NCBI RefSeq assembly: GCF_017876675.1
Contig: NZ_JAGIOI010000001.1
Location: 682,001-746,000, forward strand
Direction: 5' to 3'
DNA length: 64,000 bases
DNA from: Arthrobacter stackebrandtii
GTDB lineage: Bacteria; Actinomycetota; Actinomycetes; Actinomycetales; Micrococcaceae
Below, piece by piece: positions 7,898 through 17,900 of this stretch. Each line of letters begins with the position of its first letter. Within the stretch, counting starts at the first letter, position 1. The notes under the pieces are model-generated. The model was not told the origin of the DNA, did no database searches, and saw only the letters and a list, made by a program, of their open reading frames with translations. The position numbers were made by a program, and so were the translations under genes.

Positions 7898-9661
7898 ATG
7901 ACCATCACCCGCACGGAAAGTGCAACCAGGCCGGCGGCCAGCAGAACCACCCTGCCGGCGCCGAAGTACCCCCGGGTCTTCGGCGCCGGGCGGGGCAGGC
8001 TCCTGCAATACGGCGTCTTCATCTTCTTGGCGCTGTTTGTACTGGCGCCGATCGTCCCCATCCTCTACCAGTCCTTCCGGGACCGTCCGCTCTACGAAGT
8101 GGGCGGGCTGCTGACGGCCGACAACTATGTGCGGCTGTTCACGGATGCCGGCTTTGGCCTGGTCATCTGGAACACCGCGGTCTTCGCGATCGGCACCACG
8201 GTGCTGACACTCCTGATCGCCATCCCCATGGCGGTGCTGGTGGTGCGCACCAAGCTCCCGTTCGGGCGGCTGCTGGGCCTGTCCATGCAGTGGCCGTTCT
8301 TCATCTCCACCCTGATCCTGGGCTTCGGCTGGATCACGCTCTACGGGCCGGCAGGCTTCATCAGCGTCCAGGTCCGCGAGTTCCTGGGCTTCCTGCCCTG
8401 GAACCTGTACTCGCTGGGCGGCATGGCCGTGACCGAGGCCGTGGGCCTGGCCCCCATCGCCTACGTGTTCTGCGCCAACGCTCTCAGGCAGGCCGACGCG
8501 TCGCTGGAAAGTGCCGCCCGCGTCTGCGGTGCCGGCCCGCTGCGCATCCTGTTCAAGGTGGTGGTGCCGATGCTGCGCCCGCCGATCGTCTACAGCTCCA
8601 TCCTAGTGTTCAGCATGTCGCTGGAAACGCTCAGCGTGCCGCTGCTTTATGGCACACCCGTGCGCATTGAGGTGTTCTCCACCTTCCTGTACACGAACGG
8701 CCTGCAGTCCATCCAGCCCGACTACGGAATCCTGGGTGCTGCGTCCACGCTGATCCTGGCCGTCACGATCGGCACCGTCGCCATCCAGGCGAAAGTCCTG
8801 AAGAACTCCCAGCGCTTCATCTCCGTCCGCGGCAAGGCCACCCGCCCCCGCCTGCTGGATTTGGGCAAATTCAAGTGGGTCGCCGCCGCGGCGATCGTCA
8901 TCTACATCGTGTTCGGTGCGCTCCTGCCCATCCTGGGCCTGGTGTTCCGCTCTTTCACGCTGATCTTCACGCCGCTGGCCAACCCGTTCAACACGCTCAC
9001 GCTCTCCAACTACGGCCGCGTCTTCACCTTCCCCGTCTACATCCAGTCCATCACCAACAGCGTCACGGTGGCCGCCGCAGGCGCGGTGCTGGTCAGCGTG
9101 CTGGCGCTTCTGGCCGTCCTGGTGGCCCGGCGTTCCCCGTTCAAGTTTGCCCGCAGCGTTGAGTACCTGGCGCTGATGCCGCAGGCCATGCCGGGCATCA
9201 TCGTGGGCATCGGCTTCTTCTGGGTCTTCGCCCTGGTGCCGGGCGGCGGGCTGGTGCAGGGCACCCTGATGGCCCTCATCGTCGCCTTCGGCCTGCGGGC
9301 GCTGCCCACCGCGTTCGGCTCCATCGCCCCCGCCGTCATGCAGATCGGGCGGGAGCTCGACGACGCAGCCCGCACCTCGGGTGCCGACTGGTTCGGCACG
9401 TTCTTCCGCATCCTGCGCACGCTGCTGAAGCCGGCCTTCGTGGGGGCGCTCATCCTGGTGTTCGTCACCATGATGAAGGAATACTCCGCGGCGCTGTTCC
9501 TCTCCTCTGCCAACACCGGGGTCATCGGCACCACCATGCTGGAGCTCTGGGTCCAGGGCAACACCGGCTCCGTGGCAGCCCTGGCCACCATTCAAATCAC
9601 GATCACCGCCGTGTTCGTCGCAGTTGCGAACATGTTCATGAAGGGACACACCGATGCCTGA
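7898..9661 (+). CDS. FbpB-type ABC permease, two fused domains
   Basis: A 587-residue inner-membrane permease with about twelve helices in two homologous halves. Each half has an EAA-type cytoplasmic loop that docks on the ATPase: ESAARVCGAGPLRILFKVVV in the first and ELDDAARTSGADWFGTFFRI in the second. This matches the single-chain FbpB/ThiP/AfuB architecture. It lies 41 bp after the binding protein and overlaps the ATPase gene by 8 bp, so the three are co-translated. Substrate as for the binding protein, unknown. Confidence 0.88.
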   Translation: MTITRTESATRPAASRTTLPAPKYPRVFGAGRGRLLQYGVFIFLALFVLAPIVPILYQSFRDRPLYEVGGLLTADNYVRLFTDAGFGLVIWNTAVFAIGTTVLTLLIAIPMAVLVVRTKLPFGRLLGLSMQWPFFISTLILGFGWITLYGPAGFISVQVREFLGFLPWNLYSLGGMAVTEAVGLAPIAYVFCANALRQADASLESAARVCGAGPLRILFKVVVPMLRPPIVYSSILVFSMSLETLSVPLLYGTPVRIEVFSTFLYTNGLQSIQPDYGILGAASTLILAVTIGTVAIQAKVLKNSQRFISVRGKATRPRLLDLGKFKWVAAAAIVIYIVFGALLPILGLVFRSFTLIFTPLANPFNTLTLSNYGRVFTFPVYIQSITNSVTVAAAGAVLVSVLALLAVLVARRSPFKFARSVEYLALMPQAMPGIIVGIGFFWVFALVPGGGLVQGTLMALIVAFGLRALPTAFGSIAPAVMQIGRELDDAARTSGADWFGTFFRILRTLLKPAFVGALILVFVTMMKEYSAALFLSSANTGVIGTTMLELWVQGNTGSVAALATIQITITAVFVAVANMFMKGHTDA

Positions 9662-10781
9662 AGTCAAAGTCTCCGGCCTGCACAAGAAGTTTGGCGACAC
9701 CACCGTGCTGAACGACATCAATTTCACCATCAGGGAAGGCGAGTTCTTCACCCTCCTGGGCCCCTCCGGCTGCGGCAAGTCCACCACCCTGAACTCCATC
9801 GCCGGACTGGAATCCCCGACATCGGGCTCCATCACCGTGGGCGGGACGCCGTTCGTGGACACGGAGAAGAAGGTCTATGTGCCCACCGAGGAGCGCAACC
9901 TGGGCATGGTGTTCCAGTCCTACGCGCTCTGGCCGCACATGACGGTGGAGGCCAACCTGGTGATGCCGCTGGCCATCCGCAAGGTGTCCAGGGAGGAGAA
10001 GGAGTCTCGGATCCACGAGGCCCTCGACACCGTGGGCCTGGCCCACCTGAAGGACCGCTTCCCGCACCAGCTCTCCGGAGGGCAACAGCAGCGCGTGGCC
10101 CTGGCCCGCGCCCTGGTCTACTCCCCCTCCGTGCTGCTCCTGGACGAGCCGCTGTCCAACCTGGATGCGAAGCTTCGTGAGCAGTCCCGCGCCTGGCTCA
10201 AGCGGCTGCAAGTGGAGCTGGGCATCACCACCGTCTACGTCACGCACGACCAGGACGAGGCGCTGTCCCTCAGCGACCGGATCGCGGTCATGTTTGAGGG
10301 GAAGATGGCGCAGATCGGCACGCCCGCGGAAATCTACGAGAAGCCCGCCACCGCCGCCGTCGCCGCCTTCGTGGGCAGCTGCAACTTCTTCACCGGCATC
10401 CTCGAACACACCGCCGGCGGCACGGCGCACGTCCGCCTCGACAACACCGGGCTGGTGGTCAAGGTGGCCAGCACCCTGGAACTGTTCCCGGGCGACGCCG
10501 TCACCGTGGCCGTCCGCCCCGAACGCCTCACCATCACCCCGGCCACCGCCGACACCAGCGGCGCCAACGTCCTGGAAACCACCGTGCTGACCCGTTCCTA
10601 TGTGGGCTCCCGCTACGAGTACGGGCTGAAGCTGGGCAGCAACGTGGTCCAGGTCATCTCACCCGTGGGAAACCTCGACGGCGGTGTGCGGCTGGTGTTT
10701 GAAGCAGACGATGCGCTGTTGTACGCAGGCGCCGACGTCCCGTCGGCTGAAGCCCAGGAACTCATGACCGTGAGCGCCTGA
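9654..10781 (+). CDS. FbpC/PotA-type ABC ATPase
   Basis: A 375-residue ATPase energising the importer. Walker A GPSGCGKST lies at about residues 36-44, the signature LSGGQQQRVALARAL at about 140, Walker B with D-loop LLLDEPLSNLDA just after, and the H-loop in TVYVTHDQDEAL. The C-terminal third is a TOBE-type regulatory domain (VRPERLTI). The ATG overlaps the permease stop by 8 bp. Strong hairpins lie just downstream, inside the next reading frame (10815-10901), and may end this transcript. Confidence 0.92.
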   Translation: MPEVKVSGLHKKFGDTTVLNDINFTIREGEFFTLLGPSGCGKSTTLNSIAGLESPTSGSITVGGTPFVDTEKKVYVPTEERNLGMVFQSYALWPHMTVEANLVMPLAIRKVSREEKESRIHEALDTVGLAHLKDRFPHQLSGGQQQRVALARALVYSPSVLLLDEPLSNLDAKLREQSRAWLKRLQVELGITTVYVTHDQDEALSLSDRIAVMFEGKMAQIGTPAEIYEKPATAAVAAFVGSCNFFTGILEHTAGGTAHVRLDNTGLVVKVASTLELFPGDAVTVAVRPERLTITPATADTSGANVLETTVLTRSYVGSRYEYGLKLGSNVVQVISPVGNLDGGVRLVFEADDALLYAGADVPSAEAQELMTVSA

Positions 10782-10791
10782 GCCGCACGCC

Positions 10792-12132
10792 ATGACCCGT
10801 TCCCCCAAAAACCCCCGGAAGGTGCCGAGGCAATCCCCCAACATGCCGCGGCGCCTTCCGGGTTTCCCCAGGCGCGCTGCGGGCCGTTCCCCGCAGCGCG
10901 CTTCCGGGCGTCCGCCAAGGCCCGTGAACGCCAAACTGGCCGTGGGGCTGGTGCTGGCGCACGCCGTCGTCATCCAGACCATCACCTTCGGCATGCGCCC
11001 CACCCTCTCCTACGCCGTCCTGGACGCGGGCGGCTCGCAGGCGCTGCTGGGCGTGCTGGTGGCCGCGTTTGCGGTGCCGGCGCTGCTGCTGGCGCTGCCC
11101 GCCGGGCACATCATCGACCGCACGGGCGAGCGGGCGTCCCTCATCGCGGGGGCGGCGGCGCTCATTGCGGCGGCGGCGCTGGCACTATTTGGCGGCGGCT
11201 CGGTGGCCGTGCTGCTGCTGGCCACCATGTTCCTGGGCGTGGGCCAGCTGCTGTCGGTCATCGGCGAGCAGGCGATCGTGGCCAACACGACCAGCCGCGG
11301 GCAGTTCGATTCCAAATTTGGCCACTTCACGTTTGCCTCCTCACTGGGCCAGACTGCCGGGCCGCTGCTGCTGGCCCTGCCCGGCGGCACGCTTGAGACG
11401 CCGCCGCTGGCACTGATCTTCACCGTCTGCGGCGCCCTGTCCGTGGTGCTGCTGGGCATTTCCTTCTTCGTCAGTAGCTCGGCCAAGGTGCCGGTGGAGG
11501 GCGAACGGCTGCGCATGCTGCCCGCCGTGGCCTCCCTGCTGCGCACGAAGGGACTCATCCGGGCCCTGCTGGCCGGGTCCATGGTGCTGGCGTCGGTGGA
11601 CCTTTTCCTGGCCTACCTTCCCGCATTGGGTCATGAGCGCGGCATCGCGGCCGGGCTGGTCAGCGCCATGCTCGTGGCCCGTTCGCTGCTGTCCATGTTC
11701 TCGCGGCTGTTCCTGGGCCCCATGGTCCGGGTGCTGGGCCGGCGCCGGGTCATGGTCTGGTCCATTGCCCTTTCTGCCGCGGCGCTGCTGCTCTTTGCCC
11801 TGCCGCTGCACGTGTCGCTGCTGCTCCTGCTGGCGTCCATCTACGGCTTTGCCATCGGCACCTGCCAGCCCATCACCATGTCCTGGATCGCAGAGCTGGC
11901 CGACCCCGGCACCCGCGGGCTCGCCATGTCGCTGCGCCTGGCCAGCAACCGGCTGGGCCAGACGCTGCTGCCCACCGCCCTCGGCGCCCTGTCCGCAGTG
12001 GCCGGCGTGGCGGGCGTTTTCCTGGGGACCGGGATCATGCTGGCCGGGGCCGCGTGGTCGGGGGCCGCCGTCGGACAGGCCGCCGGCAGCGAACCGGAAG
12101 GGGTGCCCGATGGCAGGACAACCGGTATGTAA
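10792..12132 (+). CDS. MFS transporter
   Basis: A major facilitator superfamily protein, 446 residues from ATG 10792 or 402 from GTG 10924. About ten to twelve hydrophobic helices; the GHIIDRTGERA segment after TM2 is the MFS loop 2-3 motif and RSLLSMFSRLFLGPMVRVLG a central-half equivalent. The first 44 residues from ATG 10792 are Arg/Pro-rich, and their DNA forms two strong hairpins, so the GTG at 10924 (AAGG five bases upstream) may be the true start. The gene lies between the Fbp-type importer and the sensor kinase. Substrate unknown; the family includes drug and metabolite exporters. Confidence 0.8.
   Translation: MTRSPKNPRKVPRQSPNMPRRLPGFPRRAAGRSPQRASGRPPRPVNAKLAVGLVLAHAVVIQTITFGMRPTLSYAVLDAGGSQALLGVLVAAFAVPALLLALPAGHIIDRTGERASLIAGAAALIAAAALALFGGGSVAVLLLATMFLGVGQLLSVIGEQAIVANTTSRGQFDSKFGHFTFASSLGQTAGPLLLALPGGTLETPPLALIFTVCGALSVVLLGISFFVSSSAKVPVEGERLRMLPAVASLLRTKGLIRALLAGSMVLASVDLFLAYLPALGHERGIAAGLVSAMLVARSLLSMFSRLFLGPMVRVLGRRRVMVWSIALSAAALLLFALPLHVSLLLLLASIYGFAIGTCQPITMSWIAELADPGTRGLAMSLRLASNRLGQTLLPTALGALSAVAGVAGVFLGTGIMLAGAAWSGAAVGQAAGSEPEGVPDGRTTGM
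10815..10901 (+). terminator. tandem GC-rich hairpins after the Fbp-type operon
   Basis: First stem: 10815-10827 pairs with 10849-10861 (13 bp, one G-U pair). Second stem: 10872-10883 pairs with 10890-10901, a perfect 12-bp stem with a 6-base loop (GCGCGCTGCGGG, CCGTTC, then the complement). They lie 34 to 120 bases after the ATPase stop, as a terminator would, but inside the longest MFS reading frame. No U-run follows. They could terminate or attenuate transcription into the MFS gene. Confidence 0.55.
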
Positions 12133-12160
12133 GCTGCGCCACATCTGGCAAAATAGGGGG

Positions 12161-13855
12161 ATGCGACGACGGATGACACTGCGGGACCAGCTGCTGATGC
12201 TGCAGGTGGTCATCGTCCTGATCACCGTGGTGGGGACGGGTGCCGTCGCGTTTCTCTCCCAGCAGCACCAGCTGCGCTCCAACTACCAGGACCGGATGGT
12301 GGGGGTGGCGCGGCAGGTGGCCACGAACCCGGTGATCCTGGCCGCATTCAACGACGCCGACCCCAGCCAGGTCATCCAGCCCATCACGGAGCTGATCAGC
12401 AAGTCCTCCGGCATTGCGTACGCCGTGGTCATGAACGCGGACGGCATCCGCTACTCGCACCCCGACCCCGGCAAGATCGGCAAGCACGTCTCCACGGATC
12501 CGGAGGAGGTGCTCTCCGGCGACATGTACGTGGGCACCCAGACCGGCACCATGGGCACATCATGGCGCGTCAAGGTGCCCATCTTCAACCCCGAGCATGA
12601 GGTGATCGGGGCGGTGTCCGTGGGTGTCCTGGAATCCGACATGCGCAACGAATACCTGGCCAACGCCGCCTGGCTGTTCATCACGATCGGCATTGCCGCG
12701 ATCTTTGGCGTGGTGGGCGCGGCGTGGGTGACCGTGGTGATCCGGCGGCGCATCTTCGGACTGGAACCGGAGGAGATCGCCGGGCTGCTGGACGAGCGCG
12801 AGGCCATCCTGCACGGTGTGCGCGAGGGCGTGCTGGCCGTGGACGAGAACGGCCGCATCGCCCTGGTCAACGACGCCGCCGTGCGCCTGCTCTCCCTCGG
12901 CGGGCGGACCGAGCTCGTGGGAAGGCCGGCCCGCGACACCCTCGAACCGGCGCTCGTTGAGCTGCTGGAGGGCGACGGCGCCGAGCAGTCCCTCATACTC
13001 TCCGGCGAGCGCGTGCTGCTGGTGCGCCGGGACGTGGCGAGGATTGGCGGGCGCGAAATCGGCGCCATCCTGATCCTGCGCGACAACACGGAACTGCACA
13101 CGCTCATGCGCGACCTTGACGGCGTGCAGGGCCTTGCCGACGGGCTGCGCGCCCAGGCGCACGGCTTTGCCAACAAGCTGCACGTCATCTCCGGGCTGCT
13201 GGAGCTGGGCCGCGTGGAGCAGGCAGTGTCGTTTATTTCGCACGAACGCTCCGGCGGGGCGCTGACGCGGCTGGCCGGGCAGTCCGGCATCAGCGAGGTG
13301 GAGGTGGCGGCGCTGCTGCTCATGAAGCAGGTGCGGGCCGACGAGCTGGGGATCGACATCTCCGTCAGCGACGACTCCGTCCTGCCGGCCCTGGCCGCAA
13401 CCGCGCGGGGCGAGGCCCTGCGCGAGGACCTGCTGACCATCACCGGCAACCTGATCGACAACGCCGTGGAGGCCACGGGCACCGGCGGCCGGATTTCCGT
13501 TTCGGTGGCGCTGGCCGGCGGATCTGGCGGCCGGCTGCTGGTGTCCGTGGCCGACTCCGGCGAAGGGATTGCACCGCAGCTGCGGGAGCGAGTCTTTGCC
13601 GCCGGCTACTCGTCGAAGGCGGCGCTGCCCGGCGCCGTGTCCACGGGCCGCGGCATCGGCCTGACACTGGTCAAGCGCATTGCCGCCCGGCACGGCGGCA
13701 CCGTGTCCATTGGCGACGGGCTCCCCACCACCGGCGGCCTGTCCGTTGCGCCCGAGGGTGGAGCCGGGCTTGGCGCCAGGATTACGGTGGAGCTGCCCAT
13801 CCCGGCCGGCGCCATCTTCGCTGCCCCGGCCCACCATGCAGGGGTGAACCAATGA
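12161..13855 (+). CDS. CitA/DcuS-type sensor histidine kinase
   Basis: A 564-residue membrane sensor kinase. TM1 (about residues 10-30) is followed by an extracytoplasmic single-Cache (CitA/DcuS) sensor ending at TM2 (about 170-190), a cytoplasmic PAS domain (REAILHGVREGVLAVDENGRI), an SpoB-type dimerisation helix with the phospho-acceptor H334 (AHGFANKLH), and a HATPase domain with N-box NLIDNAVEA, G1 DSGEG and G2 GRGIGLTLVKR. The family senses di- and tricarboxylates or similar anions. ATG 12161 is used; a second ATG at 12173 lies 12 bases after AGGGGG and is equally possible. Overlaps the response regulator by ATGA. It probably controls the adjacent transporters. Confidence 0.88.
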   Translation: MRRRMTLRDQLLMLQVVIVLITVVGTGAVAFLSQQHQLRSNYQDRMVGVARQVATNPVILAAFNDADPSQVIQPITELISKSSGIAYAVVMNADGIRYSHPDPGKIGKHVSTDPEEVLSGDMYVGTQTGTMGTSWRVKVPIFNPEHEVIGAVSVGVLESDMRNEYLANAAWLFITIGIAAIFGVVGAAWVTVVIRRRIFGLEPEEIAGLLDEREAILHGVREGVLAVDENGRIALVNDAAVRLLSLGGRTELVGRPARDTLEPALVELLEGDGAEQSLILSGERVLLVRRDVARIGGREIGAILILRDNTELHTLMRDLDGVQGLADGLRAQAHGFANKLHVISGLLELGRVEQAVSFISHERSGGALTRLAGQSGISEVEVAALLLMKQVRADELGIDISVSDDSVLPALAATARGEALREDLLTITGNLIDNAVEATGTGGRISVSVALAGGSGGRLLVSVADSGEGIAPQLRERVFAAGYSSKAALPGAVSTGRGIGLTLVKRIAARHGGTVSIGDGLPTTGGLSVAPEGGAGLGARITVELPIPAGAIFAAPAHHAGVNQ

Positions 13856-14538
13856 GCGCCCAGCTGCGCGTGGTGATTGTCGAGGATGACATTGGCGTGG
13901 CCCTGGTCAACCGCGAATTTGTCTCCTCCCACCAGGGATTCACGGTGGTGGGAGAGGCACACAACGGAAGGGACGCCGTCGACCTTCTTGAACGGCTGCG
14001 GCCCGATGTGGTGCTGCTGGACTTTTACCTGCCGGACTTTTCCGGGCTGGAGGTGCTCTCGCGCATCAATCCGGACGTGCTGGGCGCCATGGAGGTCATT
14101 GCGGTCACGGCCGCGCGCGACGTGGACAGTGTCCGGCTGGCCAGGGCCCGCGGCGTCCGGCACTACCTGGTGAAGCCGTTCATGGCGGCGGCCCTGTTCG
14201 AGCGGCTCGAGGAGGTGTCGCGGCAGTTTGACACTGTTCGGCGCACGTCGCGGGGAAAGCTGCTGGACCAGCGCAGCGTGGACGCGCTCATTGCCAGCAC
14301 CGCCGCGCGCTATGCCCCTCCGCCAAAGGGCCTGTCCGAGGTCACGCTGCAGCGCGTGCGCCTGGCGCTCCAGGCGGCGGGCACGGATGTGTCGGCCGCC
14401 GAACTGGCCGAGCTGGTGGGCATGTCGCGGGTTGGCGTGCGGCGGTATCTGGAACATCTGGTGGACATTGGGCGGGCCACCCTTACCCCGCGCTACGGCG
14501 CCGGCCGCCCCGAGAACAGGTACAGCGCCTCCTCGTAA
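13852..14538 (+). CDS. CitB/DcuR-family response regulator
   Basis: A 228-residue regulator. Receiver domain 1-120 with acidic pair E11-D12-D13, phospho-acceptor D57 (VLLLDFYLPD), the switch Thr in AVTA and Lys in LVKPF. The C-terminal domain has a helix-turn-helix (VSAAELAELVGMSRVGVRRYLEHL) as in CitB/DctR. Starts inside the kinase stop (ATGA), so the pair is stoichiometrically coupled. Its target promoter is likely in the adjoining transport genes, though no binding site was identified. Confidence 0.9.
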   Translation: MSAQLRVVIVEDDIGVALVNREFVSSHQGFTVVGEAHNGRDAVDLLERLRPDVVLLDFYLPDFSGLEVLSRINPDVLGAMEVIAVTAARDVDSVRLARARGVRHYLVKPFMAAALFERLEEVSRQFDTVRRTSRGKLLDQRSVDALIASTAARYAPPPKGLSEVTLQRVRLALQAAGTDVSAAELAELVGMSRVGVRRYLEHLVDIGRATLTPRYGAGRPENRYSASS

Positions 14539-14934
14539 CCGCGTTGCGGTGCTCTCCGCCCTCGCCGGCCGGGCTTTGCCCATGCGCAACCATGACACCC
14601 TCAACGTGCGCAGCCATCACGGTGGCGCACACCCACGGCACGCGCGTGCGCATAGCCAAAGTCGCGGCGGCGGGCCAACCTGTCCGGACTTTGTGCATGC
14701 GCAACACCAACAGGCGGCAACGCGCAGCCATCACGGTGGCGCTACCCTGGACTGCCCGCTGGCGCATGTCCAAAGTCGGGGCGCCCGCGGCTCCACCGCG
14801 CACGTGTCCACATCACGCAAACACGTAGACATCGGATGTTATGCATGCCAGTATGGGTTGTTGTCGCGCAGATCACAGGAAAATCCGGCCATGCGCGGTT
14901 TAGACACCCGACCAATGCAGCTCAGGAGTTGTTC
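14539..14934. repeat. intergenic region with a 115-bp tandem duplication
   Basis: Two diverged copies lie at about 14571-14685 and 14686-14800. Anchors: CATGCGCAAC at 14581 and 14696; the 20-mer CGCAGCCATCACGGTGGCGC, identical, at 14609-14628 and 14723-14742; CAAAGTC at 14657 and 14771. Spacings are 114-115 bp. An odd palindrome ACATC-G-GATGT lies at 14829-14839, about 95 bases before the GH95 start, and could be an operator for it. No gene is apparent here. Confidence 0.75.
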
Positions 14935-17900
14935 ATGTCCTTCGCATCCCCCAGCCGTCGCAGCCTATTCAAGCTAGGCGGGGCCCTCGCGCTGACGCCC
15001 CTCGTAGTGCAGGCCTTCGCCAAGGGCGCCACTGCCGCCCAAAACGCAGTTCTCGCCCCGCACCCGGCCCTGTCCACCCACGCGCTCTGGTACCAGCAGC
15101 CTGCAACGGTCTGGGAGTCCGGGGCACTGCCCATCGGCAACGGCCGCCTCGGCGCCATGTTCTACGGCGACCCCGTCCGCGACAGGATCCAGTTCAACGA
15201 AGAGAGCCTCTGGGGAGGCGTCAACAACTACGACAACGCACTCGCCGGCCAGGGCGACGGCGCCTACGACACCAGCGTCACCGGCTTCGGCTCCTACCGG
15301 AACTTCGGCAATGTGGTCATCACGCTCGCCGAAGACCAGGCCGCCCCGCCGGTCATCACGGCCCCGGGCGGCCCGTACAAGATCTGGGGTGCCGAGGACG
15401 TGGACAAGTCCGTCGACGGCAATACCGGCACGAAGTGGTGCATTGACGGCCCGCCGGCAACGGTGAGCTGGCAGGCACAGCTGCCGTCCGCCGTCGCGGT
15501 TTCCCAGTACACCATCACCAGCGCCAACGACGTCCCGGCCCGCGACCCGCAGAAGTGGACCTTCTCCGGCTCCCAGGACGGCACCACGTGGACCGTGATC
15601 GACTCCCGTGAGCAGCCACCTTTCGAGAACCGCAAGCAGGCCAAGGACTTCACGTTCGCCAACACCACTGCGTACAAGTTCTACAAGTTCGACTTCAGCC
15701 CCAAGGCCGGCGTCAGCCACTTCCAGCTGTCTGAGATTTCACTGGCCGGCGTCAGCATGGGCGGGCAGGCTGCGACCTCCTTGTATGTTTCCTCCCCCAC
15801 GGGCCAGTCCGACGGCGACGGCGCCGGCTCTGACATCCTGCGCACCTTGGACGGCAACCCCGCAACGGCGTGGACGGCACCCAACCCGGGAGCCGGCGTC
15901 GTCTGGCAGGCAGACCTGGGCAAGGCAGCGGCCCTGACCTCCTACGCGCTGACCTCCGCAGCCGACGCCGGCGAGGACCCGACGTCATGGACGCTGGAAG
16001 GCTCCAACAACCGCCGTGACTGGACCGTCCTGGACAGCCGCGAACCCGGCGCATTTGCCGGCCGCGGCGAGACGTCCACCATCACCCTGGCGGGCGCAGC
16101 TTCCTTCAGCTCCTACCGCCTCACACTTCACGCCGCTGCCGGCTCGGCGAAGCTGCGCATTGCCGGCATCGAGCTGGCGGGCAACGGCTTTTCGTCGAAG
16201 AACGCCGCCGCCGTGGCCGAATACAAGCGCGCCCTGGACCCGTCGGTCGGCATCCACATCACCCAGTTCGGCACCACCGGCAACCGCGTGATGCGCGAGG
16301 CATTCGCCAGCAAGGAAGCCGACGTCATCGTCATGCGCTACGAGACCGAGCGCGCCGGCGGAATCACCGGGACCGTGGCCATCAGCTCCGGCCAGGAGGG
16401 CGTCACCACCACCGCCGACGCCGCCGCCAAGTCGCTGCACTTCTCCGGCGAAATGGCCAACCAGCTCAAGCATGCCGCAACGCTGAGCATCGTCGACACC
16501 GACGGCCAGGTCACCGGCTCCGGCGCGGACCTCCAGGTCGCAGGCGCCACCGCCATGACGCTGATCCTGGACGCACGCACCAACTACAAGATGGACGCCG
16601 CCGCCGGCTGGCGCAGCACCGATCCCGAGCCCCGCATCGCCGCAGCCATTGCCGCGGCGGCAGGCCGCAGCTACGAATCCCTGCGCGAGGAGCACTCTGC
16701 GGAACTGTCCGCCTTCATGTCCCGCGTGTCCGTTGATTGGGGCACGACGCCGGATGAGGTCGCCCAGGTGCCCACCGATGTCCGGCTGGCCGCCTACGGC
16801 GCAGGCCAGGACGACCCGAGCCTGGAACAGACCCTGTTTGCCTACGGCCGCTACCTCCTGCTCGGCTCCTCCCGCCAGGGTGGGCTGCCGGCCAACCTGC
16901 AGGGCGTGTGGAACGAAAGCAACACCCCGCCGTGGGCGTCCGACTACCACACCAATATCAACGTCCAGATGAACTACTGGGGCGCCGAGACCGCCAACCT
17001 CTCCGAATGCCATGTGCCACTGGTGGAATACGTGAAGCAGGTGGCGGTGCCTTCACGGGTTGCCACCCGCAACGCCTTCGGTGCCGAGACCCGCGGCTGG
17101 ACCGCGCGGACCAGCCAGAGCATCTTCGGCGGGAACTCCTGGGAATGGAACGTTGTCTCCAGCGCCTGGTACGCCCAGCACATCTACGAGCACTGGGCCT
17201 TTAGCCAGGACCGGAAGTACCTGGTTGAGACGGCACTGCCGATGCTCAAGGAAATCTGCAACTTCTGGGAAGACCGCCTCGTGGAAGACGCCGACGGCAA
17301 GCTCGTCTCGCCGAAGGGCTGGTCGCCCGAACACGGCCCCACCGAAGACGGCGTCATGTACGACCAGCAGATCATCTGGGACCTGTTCCAGAACTACGTC
17401 GACCTGGAGGACGCCGCCAAGGCGGACCCGGCCTACCGTGACAAGGTCAAGGACATGCAGTCGCGCCTGGCACCGAACAAGATCGGTGCCTGGGGCCAGC
17501 TGCAGGAATGGCAGACGGACCGGGACGACCCCAACAACATCCACCGCCACACCAGCCACCTGTTCGCCGTCTTCCCGGGACGCCAGATCAACCTGAAGGA
17601 AAACCCCGAGCTGGCCGCGGCCGCCCTGGTGTCGCTGAAGGCCCGCTGCGGCGAGCGCGAGGGCGTGCCGTTCACGGAGGGAACGGTGTCCGGCGACAGC
17701 CGGCGCTCCTGGACGTGGCCGTGGCGTGTGGGCCTGTTCGCCCGCCTCGGCGACGCCGAACGTGCCCAGTACATGCTGCGCGGACTGCTGCGCTTCAACA
17801 CGCTGCCGAACATGTTCACCACCCACGCGCCGTTCCAGATCGACGGCAACCTGGGCATCACCGGCGGCGTGGCAGAAATGCTGATCCAAAGCCACACCGG

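Noticed and set aside
6408-7898. A 496-codon minus-strand open frame opposite the Fbp-type receptor
   Set aside because: Antisense shadow; the receptor frame has a lipobox, a good ribosome site and family motifs.
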